DNA from: Musa acuminata AAA Group
Taxonomy: Eukaryota; Streptophyta; Magnoliopsida; Zingiberales; Musaceae
Reading direction: 5' to 3'
Length of the DNA stretch: 64,000 nucleotides
NCBI RefSeq assembly: GCF_036884655.1
Contig: NC_088355.1
Span: 22,484,501 to 22,548,500 of the forward strand
Part shown: piece after piece, positions 55,125 through 64,000 of the stretch
Numbering within the stretch: the first letter of the stretch is position 1
Layout of the letters: every line of letters starts with the position of its first letter
Program-made: the position numbers and the translations under genes
Notes under the pieces: generated by a model
Databases searched by the model: none
The model's input: only the letters and a program-made list of their open reading frames with translations
What the model was told of the DNA's origin: nothing

Positions 55125-56627
55125 ATGGCATACGCCGGAAACCAAGAGGGGCATTCTATTACACATCCACCCATGTTCAGTGGAACGGACTGCACCTACT
55201 GGAAGACCCGAATGAGGATCTTTCTTATTTCTATGGATTTTGAACTGTGGAACCTTGTTGAAAACGGATTTTCAAAGTCTTCTCTTCCAATGATCGATTG
55301 GAATGAGTTGGAAAAGATGGCTTTCGCTCTTAATGCAAAGGCTATGAATGCCTTATTTTGCGCACTTGATAAAAACGAGTTTAATCGTGTTTCAACTTGC
55401 GAAACTGCATTTGATATTTGGCACACACTTGAAGTGACCCACGAGGGCACAAGTAGAGTGAAAGAGTCAAAAATCAATCTGTTGCTGCATTCTTTTGAAC
55501 TTTTCCGAATGAAACCGAGTGAAACCATTGGCGACATGTTTACCCGTTTCACGGATGTCGTCAACTGTCTAAAAGGACTCGGAAAAAGTTTTTCGGATTT
55601 TGAACTCGTAAATAAAATACTAAGATCCCTTCCTAAAAGTTGGGATCCTAAAGTCACTGCTATTCAAGAGGCAAAAGATCTGCGCAACTTTCCTCTTGAA
55701 GAACTAATCGGGTCATTAATGACCTACGAAATGACTTGCAAAGCTCATGAAGAGCAAAAAGACATCCTTCCAAAGAACAGGAAGGATATGGCACTTAAAA
55801 CTTCTGAATGTCACTTGAGAGAAAACTCAAGTGATGAGGACTGTGATGATGACTTGGCACTTTTGACAAGAAAGTTTAAGAAATTCTTCAAAAGAAACAA
55901 GTTTAAAAACGATGTGAAAAATAAACTTGAACCCAAGAAGGACCAAGTGATCTGCTACGAATGTAAAAAGCCGGGACACTACAAGAATGATTGTCCCCAA
56001 GTCAAAAGAAGAACATCAAAGAAGAAGGCTTTTCAAGCAACATGGGATGACTCGAGCGCATCTGAAGAAGAGGAGTCCAACACCGAGCAAGTTGCTCATT
56101 ACGCCTTAATGGCCATCGGAGAGGAGGTAACGGATTTATTAGATGCTGATTTATCTTTCGATGAATTATTAAATGCCTTCCATGATTTATTTGATGAATG
56201 CAAAGTTATAAATAGAAAATACAAATTGCTAAAAAAGGTACATGATAGTCTTACTTGTGATTTTAATAAGTTAAAAATTGAATATCATGATAGTTTAAAT
56301 TCATGTATAAAATGTCATGATCTAGAAATCTGTCAAAAAGAAAACTTGCTACTTAAGAACACCTTGAAGAAATTCGAGGTTGGTAGCAAGTCATTAAACA
56401 TGATCCTTACAAACAAGGGTCATGCTCCCAAAAGAAGTGGGATTGGATTTGTGAGGAGTCCTCACCAAAATCCAACTACCTTTGTAAAAGGCCCCATCTT
56501 ACATGTTAGAAGCAAATGCAACTTTTGTTGCAAGTTTGGTCACAAGACACATTATTGTCCATTCAGGAAATTGAGTCCAAACAAATTAATATGGGTTCCT
56601 AAAGGAACCATGACAAATTCTATGTAA
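55125..56627 (+). CDS. Cop-5 gag, intact open frame
   Basis: 500 residues from ATG 55125 (37 bp after the PBS) to TAA 56625-56627. It is the Ty1/copia capsid/nucleocapsid protein that assembles virus-like particles. The N-terminal part holds the tryptophan motif (CTYWKTRMRIFLIS, residues 24-37) and the UBN2-type gag core (ALNAKAMNALFCALDKNEF; PSETIGDMFTRFTDVVN; LEELIGSLMTYEM). An acidic linker follows, then a CCHC knuckle CYECKKPGHYKNDC (residues 277-290, 55953-55994), an EEE/Ser stretch, a Lys/Leu-rich probable coiled coil (350-430) and a second CCHC-like motif CNFCCKFGHKTHYC (about 465-478). In copia elements gag and pol usually share one frame; here the first stop falls after gag. Confidence 0.92.
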   Translation: MAYAGNQEGHSITHPPMFSGTDCTYWKTRMRIFLISMDFELWNLVENGFSKSSLPMIDWNELEKMAFALNAKAMNALFCALDKNEFNRVSTCETAFDIWHTLEVTHEGTSRVKESKINLLLHSFELFRMKPSETIGDMFTRFTDVVNCLKGLGKSFSDFELVNKILRSLPKSWDPKVTAIQEAKDLRNFPLEELIGSLMTYEMTCKAHEEQKDILPKNRKDMALKTSECHLRENSSDEDCDDDLALLTRKFKKFFKRNKFKNDVKNKLEPKKDQVICYECKKPGHYKNDCPQVKRRTSKKKAFQATWDDSSASEEEESNTEQVAHYALMAIGEEVTDLLDADLSFDELLNAFHDLFDECKVINRKYKLLKKVHDSLTCDFNKLKIEYHDSLNSCIKCHDLEICQKENLLLKNTLKKFEVGSKSLNMILTNKGHAPKRSGIGFVRSPHQNPTTFVKGPILHVRSKCNFCCKFGHKTHYCPFRKLSPNKLIWVPKGTMTNSM

Positions 56628-59600
56628 CATGATAAAAAATGTAGATCTATTTGTGAGGAACCCAAAAGCAAATGGGTACCTAAACATCATCCTTTCTTGT
56701 AGAAAACTAAACCATCGCAAGCTAGGAGCAAGAGATGGTACCTTGACAGTGGATGCTCAAGGCATATGATCGGAGATTCATCCCAATTCTCTAAGCTCTC
56801 TAGCATAAACGAAGGATATGTCACCTTCGGAGAAAACAACAAGGGTAAAATCATTGGCAAAGGAACCATAGGTAACAAATCCAACTTTTCTATTGAAGAT
56901 GTTTTGCTAGTTGATGGTCTAAAACATAACCTCCTGAGCATTAGTCAATTGTGTGATAAAGGATATATTATCAGATTTGAATCTAATGCTTGCGTCATTG
57001 AAAAACCTCACAAAAACATATCTATGATTGCATTAAAACAAAATAACGTATACACTATTGACATCAATGATTTATGTAATGAAACATGTTTTTCTGCTTT
57101 AAATGAGAATGCTTGGATATGGCACAGAAGATTAGGTCATGCTAGCATGAAGCTAATCACTCAAATATCATCCAAAGAACTTGTAAGAGGAATTCCTCAT
57201 ATCAAGTTCATCAAAGATAATGTATGTGATGCCTGCCAATTAGGTAAACAAATTAAGAGTAGCTTCAAATCTAAAAATCAAGTAAGCACCTCTAGGCCCT
57301 TACAATTGATCCATATGGACTTGTTCAGACCCATCTCCACATCAAGCCTAGGAGGTAGCAAATACGCTTTCGTCATCATAGATGACTATAGCAGATACAC
57401 ATGGACTTACTTTTTAAAACAGAAAAGTGAATGCCTTAGATCTTTTACCAAGTTTTGCAAACTCGTTCAGAATGAGAAAGGTTCTATGATTTCGTCAATT
57501 AGAAGTGATCATGGTGGTGAATTTCAAAACCATGATTTCTAAGAATTTTGTGAACTCAATGGATACAACCATAATTTCTCTACTCCTATAAACCCTCAAC
57601 AAAATGGAGTTGTAGAAAGAAAAAATCGAAATTTACAAGAAATGGCAAGAACCATGTTGAATGAACATAACCTACCCAAATATTTTTGGGCCGAAGCCGT
57701 AAATACTGCATGCTATATCTTAAATAGAGTTATAGTGAGACCTCTACTAACCAAAACTCCCTATGAGTTATGGAACAATAAAAAACCCAACGTTTCATAT
57801 TTCAAAGTCTTTGGGTATAAGTGTTTTATCTTGAATGAAAAAGACAACTTAGGAAAATTTGATGCTAAATCCGATGAAGGAATCTTTCTTGGTTATTCTA
57901 CAGTTTCTAAAGTCTTTCGTATCTTTAATAAAAGAACTCTAATTATTGAAGAATCCATTCATGTTGTTTTCAATGAGACTTCTGAAATCACGAAAAATGA
58001 TCTTGACGATGATGTTAATTTTGATTCTTTAAATTTAAACGAGACCCCATCTCCAACTAGCAACTTGGATGCATCCACTTCTCAGATTTCCTTACCCAAG
58101 GATTGGAAGTATGTAGATGCTCATCCTAAGGAGCTAATCTTAGGAGACACATCAAAGGGAGTTCAAACACGATCTTCTCTTAAAACCTTTTGTGCAAATG
58201 CCGCCTTTCTCTCCCAAATTGAACCCAAATGCGTTGATGAAGCCATGAAAGATGATTCATGGATTATCGCAATGCAAGATTAATTAAATCAATTTGCGAG
58301 AAATGAAGTGTGGAAGCTTGTTCCTAGGCCAAATGATCATCTAGTTATTGGTACTAAATGGGTCTTCAGAAACAAGCAAAATGAAAATGGTATCGTGGTT
58401 AGAAACAAGGCTAGATTAGTGGCCAAAGTTTTCAACCAAGAAGAAGGTATCAATTACGAAGAAACCTTCGCTCCTGTGGCACGATTGGAAGCCATAAGGA
58501 TGCTCCTTGCCTACGCTAGCAGTAATAATTTTAAGTTGTTTCAAATGGATGTTAAAAGCGCCTTTCTTAATGGCTTTATTTCCGAAGAAGTCTATGTTGA
58601 ACAACCTCCTGGATTTGAAAATAATAGTCTCCCTAATCATGTGTTTAGATTAACTAAAGCTCTCTATGGTTTAAAACAAGCTCCTAGGGCTTGGTATGAG
58701 AGACTTAGTTCTTTTCTTATTGAAAATAATTTCATAAAAGGCAAGGTTGATACTACATTATTCATCAAGAACTTTGAAAACAATTTTCTCATTGTTCAAA
58801 TTTATGTTGATGATATTATCTTTGGTTCTACAAATGAATCTCTTTGTGAATCCTTTGCGAAAACTATGAGTCGTGAATTCGAAATGAGTCTAATGGGAGA
58901 GTTAACATTCTTCTTAGGCCTACAAATCAAACAACTAAGCAATGGCATCTTTATTAGTCAAACCAAATATGCTGTGAGTTTGCTAAAGAAGTTCAAAATG
59001 AATAATTCAAAAGCCATTGACACTCCTATGAGCACCTCCACTAAGTTAGAAATTGATGAGAATGGAGAAAGCTTCGATCAAAAAACCTATAGGGGTATGA
59101 TAGGAAGTTTACTTTACCTCACTGCCACCAGACCAGACATCATGTTCAGTGTAGGACTTTGTGCTAGATTTCAATCAGACCCTAAGATATCTCATCTCAA
59201 AGCAGTCAAAAGAATACTCAGATATCTTAATGGAACTACCAATCTAGGATTATGGTACCCAAAATCAGAAAATTTTGAATTAACAGCTTATGCTGATGCG
59301 GACTTCGCTGGCTGTAGACTAGACAGAAAAAGCACATCAGGATCATGTCAATTTTTAGGACATGCCCTTGTATCCTGGTCATCTAAGAAACAAAACTCGG
59401 TTGCTCTATCAACAACCGAAGCTGAATACATTGCAGCAAGTGCATGCTGTGCACAAGTTGTATGGATGAAAAACACTTTAGAAGATTACAAAGTGAATCT
59501 TAAAGATATTCCCATTAAATGTGATAACACGAGTGCAATATGCTTAACTAAAAATCCTATACAACACTCAAGAACAAAACACATTGATATTAGACATCAC

Positions 59601-59753
59601 TTTATACGAGATCATGTCACTAATCATGATGTAACCATAGAGTTTATTGATACCAAACATCAACTAGCTGATATCTTTACAAAACCCCTATGTGAAGAAC
59701 AATTTGATTACATAAGAAGAGAATTAGGAATGTTGATGTGTCCGAATACTTAA
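56628..59753 (+). pseudogene. Cop-5 pol: protease, integrase, RT, RNase H; three more stops
   Basis: It continues in the gag frame with stops at 56700-56702 (TAG), 57540-57542 (TAA) and 58281-58283 (TAA), and no frameshift. Protease: WYLDSGCSRHM (56733-56768). Integrase HHCC: WHRRLGHAS and CDACQLGK (57120-57250). Core: HMDLFRP (usual DLFGP altered to R), IIDDYSRYTW and VVERKN (57610-57630). Reverse transcriptase from 58308: [29 protein letters not shown] and catalytic YVDD (58804-58815). RNase [19 protein letters not shown] (59288-59341), [10 protein letters not shown], ending at TAA 59751-59753. The final open piece, 58308-59753, covers complete RT and RNase H. Domain order and gag type point to the Sirevirus/Maximus lineage. 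Confidence 0.93.
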
Positions 59754-60301
59754 ACTAGTTAAAATTATTTTTCGAATGTTATTACTATTACATGCCTTGA
59801 CATCGCTTGATCAAATAACATGTTGCAAATTATGTGACAAATATTTTTAACCAAATGCATGTAAGAAGTTCATTTTTCGGTTTGTATGCTAAAAATGGGA
59901 TTTTCCTGTACACTCTTATGAAAACTTTTTGAAAAATGACTTTCCTCCTTCAAGCAACAAACAATAAAGAGATATTCAAAGTATTATATGTGTCATGACT
60001 TCCTTTATGTGCTTGATAATGCTATCATGGTTTTATATGATTACATGATGAATAGTTACAAACACTATCATACAAACTTGATGATGTATGTCATGCCTTG
60101 ACATCATTCTTGAAGAGATACATCATGAAGGGCTTCATGATGGGAGCATTGATAAGTTTAACTGATCTAACTTATCAATACGTCACTTGAATTCTTAGGT
60201 CTTGAATTCAAGGTTGACTTATCTCAACTATGGCATATAGATAGGGGGAGTTAAGGACAACTCCTTTATCAATTGATTGTCATCATCAAAAAGGGGGAGA
60301 T
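59754..60301 (+). other. Cop-5 3' spacer and polypurine tract
   Basis: AT-rich, no ORF. It ends in the PPT AAAAAGGGGGAGAT (60288-60301) directly before TGTTGAATC. An earlier AGGGGGAGTT block occurs at 60243-60252. Text such as GTCATCATCAAAAAGGGGGA is shared with Cop-2. Confidence 0.88.
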
Positions 60302-62211
60302 TGTTGAATCTCGGATTTTGATGATGAAGTCAATTGTCATTTGTTATCTAATCTATGTGTTGAGATAAGTGTGCAGGATTAACTACGATGAGAGTAAGAC
60401 AAGCAGCAGGTGTTGCGCCGGAGTCAAGATCATGATCACGTTGGGAGTTCGAGAGTTCGACGGAAGTTCGGATGGTCGTCGGAGGTTCAGCGAGAACAGA
60501 TCCGAGAAGTCCAGAAGCTTGCCAAGCGAAGCTCGTCGGAACTCGCCAAGTGGATCGTCGCAAAGTCCAGGAGTATGCCGGATGTCCGCAGAAGGATCAC
60601 CGAGGGTTTATCGGATGATCGACGGAAGTTCGCCGAAAACTCGCCGGAAAAAGCGATTGACGCATCGGAGCATAGCTGCAGAAGTTGTCTTAGAGTTAAT
60701 CGTAGTTAGCACAATGATTAAGCTTGAAAATGGGAGGTGATCCCATTAGCTTAATCTTGGGGCAATTGGGCCCCTGAAAAGACTCAAATTGGGCCGAATG
60801 GAGCGAACCATTCGGACCCTGATTGCACCAGGTGGTGCAACCGCCTAGGCCAGGAGGTGCAACCGCTAGGGCTGCGAGACTGGGCGGTGCAACCGCCCCA
60901 GCCAGGCGGTGCAACCGCCCAGAGCTCAGTCTTCGAGCTAGACTGGGCGGTGGAACCGCCCTGACAGAGAGGTAGCACCGCCTGAGCTCAGTCTTCGAGC
61001 TAGACTGGGCGGTGGAACCGCCCTGACAGAGAGGTAGCACCGCTTGAGCTCGGTCTTCGAGCTCTGGCAGAGCGGTGCAACCGCCTCAGTCAAGAGGTGG
61101 CACCGCTGGGGGCTCTGTCTTCGAGCCAGACTCAGGCGGTGCAACCGCCTCTGACAGAGAGGTGCAACCGCCTGGGCTCAGTCTCCGAGCTCTGCCAGGC
61201 GGTGCAACCTCTCCAGTCAAGAGGTGCAACCGCCTGATCCCGGAATTCTGGGATTTGATCGATTTGATCGTTTTGAGCTCCAAATTTGAACTGGGATGGG
61301 GCCTATAAATACCCCACCCATTCAGCACTGAAAGGATACAGATCCACACCGAATTCTTGATCTTTTCGGTGATTCTAAGAGCTCAAATTTGTGTAAAGTC
61401 CTAAAGTTCTCCTCCTTCTGTTCTTCAAGTCTTGAGTTGTAAAGAGAGGAGAGAAAGGATCTGTAAAGGTTGTCTCCTGAGCCTGTCAAAAGGAGAGAAA
61501 CTGTAAAAGGGCAGTTAGCCTTCGCCCATTGAAGGAAGGCAGCTAGTTGACGTCGGTGACCTCGTCGGAGGAGGAAGCCAAAAGTGGAGTAGGTCAAGAC
61601 TGACCGAACCACTCTAAGTCTCTGGTTTGCTTTTACCTTGAGCACTTTATCATTACTGCAAACCTCCTACATTGCTACTGCCCTCTGCGCCTTTACGAAC
61701 GAGTTTCTAAGCTCTGATCTTTTAGAATCTGCATTCAAACGTAAATCGTGTTTTCGTACGATCTTCACACTGCAATTTACGCTTACATTCGGATTCCATT
61801 TATAACTGCAAATTTCATTCTATGTAAAACGCTTTTCAAGGTTCAAAACTACTTTTAGACGCAAAACTACATTTAGACATAAAATTACGTTTAGACGTAA
61901 AACTGCGTTTAGACGCAAAACTGCGTTTAGACGAAAAACTGCGTTTAGACGTAAAACTGCGTTTAGACGTAAAACTGCGTTTAGACGCAAAACTGCGTTT
62001 AGACGTAAAACTGCGTTTGGACGCAAACTGTGTTTAGACGCAAACTGCGCTTAGACGCAAAACTGCGCTTAGACGCAAACTGCACTGTGATTCTGCTTTT
62101 ATATCGAAATCCTTTTTTATCGGACGAACGCAGCTTTCGTTTTTAAAATCGCTGTAAGATTTCCGCTGCACTAATTCACCTCCCCCCCTCTTAGTGCTCT
62201 CGATCCTAACA
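60302..62211 (+). repeat. Cop-5 3' LTR (1910 bp)
   Basis: Same start and end as the 5' LTR. It has one extra 62-bp dyad unit (period 60922 to 60984) and two fewer 18-bp array units. These two changes account for the whole length difference of 26 bp. Only scattered substitutions otherwise. Confidence 0.94.
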
Positions 62212-63359
62212 GATGGTGCTCCCAAACGTGGGAGATTTATGGTTGGTGGTCATCCAGAAATGGATGGACCATAGTTTGTTATGATCCCACTTCACCTTCT
62301 ATCTATTTGATATAAAATTCAGAGCCGACCTAGGTGAGAGGGCTCGAGTAGGAAATGGCTACCCGTGGATGGAGTCGAGAACTCATCACGGCGTAGAGCC
62401 ACCACTGAGTTAATCCTCACATGCACTAGGCTAGAGTACGACGTTTGAGCTTCTATTTCATATTTGTTCTTTGATATGTTCTGAAATGCTTCTTATGCTT
62501 CCAAAATATTTTCATATGCCATTGATACGTTCTGAAGCATTTCTTTCACCATTTCATATGCCATAGATATCCAAAATGCTCCTTACGTCTTTGTTATGCC
62601 TTGAAATTATCATATGTCATCGATATGCTCCCTATGCCAATGATATGCTCCAATTTCCTTTCTCCTATTGTTATGTCTATTGCCTGTTTTTGAACGAGGT
62701 AAACCTTTGTGATTTTATATCAAATGAGATGACTTCAAATGAACACTTGTATTTCTGCTTTTGTTATCTTGATACTAAGCCTGCTTGAACTTCTCCTATC
62801 GCCATGGATATGTTAGTCGCTTGCTGAGCTCTTTATGCTCACCCCGTTGCTATATAAATTTTTCAGGGTAGCTTGTTATGCACTGAAAAGCTAGAATTGA
62901 GTTGAGGCAGTGGAAAGCTAGAAGGTTTTGGGGCAAATCTTTCGTAATTAATAAGTTGATATTGTATAAGTTCTTTTGTGTGTATCAACGACAAATCTAG
63001 ATTGATGTATCTTGTAAATATTTGGAAAGTACCTCTTGCGTTGGGATTTTGGGAATGTTAAAGTTTAAACTGTGTAATGATATAAACATGTAATACATGT
63101 TGGTTTGGTGATTGTATAGATTGCTACGCTTATGGATTTATGATGTGGTTATGGTTTAGTTGAGTTGGCTTTGGATTTTGTGAATCATTAAGTGATATTA
63201 TAGTATGATTATAAACTGCACAGGTTTTATGAATTGGAAAATTATAGATATGAATTACCTGAATGTTTTCTTAGTATCCTCAAATGTGTGAACGGATCTT
63301 GGAATGAATTGTTGTTGAATTATAATACAAAAAAATAAAAAATTCAGCGGGGCGTGACA

Positions 63360-64000
63360 ACTACTGGAATAGGGTATTTATCCTTGATGGTTATGCTAAT
63401 GAGAGCTCGGTAGTCAACACATAATCGCCATGTTCCCTCCTTCTTTCGTATGCGGAGCACCGGTGAAGAGTAGGGGCTGCAACATGGCCGAATAACTCCT
63501 ATTTCGAGCAAATCTTTTACAATCCATTATATTTCATCCTTCTGGAGATGTGGATACCAATATGGCTTAGCATTTGCTGGAAGTTTGCTTGGAAGAATCG
63601 TTATATAATAATCATGCCGGCGGGTAAGAGGTAGGTTGCACGGTTCGTCAACTATATCTGAAAATTCAGCAAGCAAAGGAAGTAGATTTGGATCGTCAAA
63701 TTCTGTTGGCTCTCTCTTTGTTTGCTTCCCAAGTTGTACCAAAAACCACTGCATTCTTTTTGGTGCAGGGACTCGATCAATAGTAGGGGGGGCTAAGGGC
63801 TTCAGTATTGCTGGTTGAGGAGCGACCCTAGTCGTTCGAGCTTCATGGTTCAATTGCTCCTCTTGATGTCGTGCGAAAGAGATGGCTGCCATAAGCGTGT
63901 ACGGTTGTCGCGCTTTAACTTATCCTCGGATCTCCGGCTTCAAGCCCTCAATGAAGGTCCTTAATAGCTATTTTTGAGACCAATCAAGTGTTTGATTAGA
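63360..64000 (-). pseudogene. Gyp-4 gag end and RT fingers, knuckle/protease deleted
   Basis: Reading leftward from 64000: gag C-terminal text (LIEGLKPEIRG-like, 63960-63910), MAAISFARHQEEQLNHEA (63892-63840), then PAPKR joined directly to WFLVQLGKQTKREPTEFDDP (63770-63700). In Gyp-2 these two blocks are about 0.65 kb apart and enclose the zinc knuckle and protease, so both are deleted here. FSDIVDEPCNLPLTRRHDY and the RT fingers (RLCVDYRAL at about 63410) follow. Gyp-5 interrupts at 63360. Confidence 0.85.

Larger units (their letters stand above)
53191..62211 (+). mobile_element. Cop-5: near-complete Sirevirus-like Ty1/copia element
   Basis: 9021 bp, flanked by GATGG (53186-53190 and 62212-62216). 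5' LTR 53191-55074, PBS, gag-pol 55125-59753 in one reading frame with four internal stops, a 0.55-kb spacer, PPT, and 3' LTR 60302-62211. It is the youngest insertion of the right nest: nothing interrupts it, and the LTRs differ mainly by two repeat-number changes (+62 bp and -36 bp in the 3' copy). Confidence 0.95.
48080..63359 (+). mobile_element. Gyp-5: internally deleted gypsy element (LARD-like), split by Cop-5
   Basis: 5' LTR 48080-50795, PBS 50800-50811, an 848-bp internal region with only the beginning of gag and the end of integrase, PPT 51631-51643, and 3' LTR from 51644, interrupted at 53190 by Cop-5 and resumed at 62217-63359. Target duplication ACTAC. Without Cop-5 it is about 6.25 kb, of which 5.4 kb is LTR. 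Family relation to Gyp-1 is visible in LTR and integrase tail. Confidence 0.93.
51644..63359 (+). repeat. Gyp-5 3' LTR, interrupted by Cop-5
   Basis: First part 51644-53190, second part 62217-63359 (about 2.69 kb together), closely similar to the 5' LTR. The interruption follows the word GGGTGGATGG, and GATGG is repeated at 62212-62216. Confidence 0.92.
46274..64000 (-). mobile_element. Gyp-4: Gyp-2-like element on the minus strand, split by Gyp-5
   Basis: 3' LTR 46274-46709; internal sequence 46710-48079 and again 63360-64000, separated by Gyp-5 with ACTAC on both sides (48075-48079 and 63360-63364). It continues past the window end. It has the same RT and integrase junctions as Gyp-2 and, in addition, a deletion that removes zinc knuckle and protease. 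Confidence 0.92.

Overview
This 64 kb window looks like intergenic DNA of a flowering plant. Essentially all of it is retrotransposons inserted into one another. I found no host gene, rRNA, tRNA gene, CRISPR array or bacterial-type operon. The plant assignment rests on Sirevirus-like Ty1/copia elements, Tekay/Del-like and other Ty3/gypsy elements, and plant L1-type LINEs with an Exo_endo/RVT/zf-RVT ORF2 and a DUF4283-like ORF1. All recognisable LTR elements carry a primer-binding site of the initiator-tRNA-Met type (TGGTATCAGAGC). The LTR style vaguely recalls Zingiberales (banana/ensete/ginger) to me, but that is a weak impression.

Labels are mine. LEFT NEST: LTR-I (30626-31689) is interrupted by Cop-1 (minus; LTR 29324-30625, gag 27752-29273, pol 4516-7099). 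Cop-1 is split by Gyp-1 (minus, 9944-27751). Gyp-1 is split by Cop-2 (minus, 12536-21359, 5-bp target duplication ACCAT). L1-c (minus, 7100-9944) sits on the left Gyp-1/Cop-1 boundary and replaces about 0.8 kb of Gyp-1 LTR plus about 0.36 kb of Cop-1. L1-b (minus, 1422-4515) lies in the Cop-1 RNase H region, and L1-a (plus, 1-1421) has landed in L1-b.

RIGHT NEST: Cop-3 (minus, from 31812) is split in its protease region by Gyp-2 (plus, 37214-42510, duplication TCATA). Its 5' LTR is cut at 44786 by Gyp-3 (plus). Gyp-3 is cut by a copia LTR of which only 17 bp are seen (Cop-4). Cop-4 is cut by Gyp-4 (minus, 46274 to beyond 64000). Gyp-4 is split by Gyp-5 (plus, 48080-63359, duplication ACTAC), and Gyp-5's 3' LTR is split by Cop-5 (plus, 53191-62211, duplication GATGG). 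The right nest is six levels deep. A 122-bp stretch (31690-31811) between the two nests is the only sequence I could not assign to an element.

Functionally nothing here looks autonomous. Cop-5 is the most complete element: LTRs differing mainly in sub-repeat copy number, intact gag, and a single-frame polyprotein broken by four stops. Cop-2 has LTRs, PBS, PPT and an open gag, but a 2.7-kb AT-rich segment in place of pol. Gyp-2 and Gyp-4 share the same catalytic deletions in reverse transcriptase and integrase, so that defective lineage must have been copied in trans. The LTRs of the copia group carry dense dyad arrays upstream of a TATA box. The Cop-2/Cop-5 type also has an 18-bp inverted-repeat array in the transcribed part and a homopolymer C tract close to the LTR end. 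These non-coding structures, the pol-less Cop-2 and the shared-deletion gypsy family are the parts most worth a second look.
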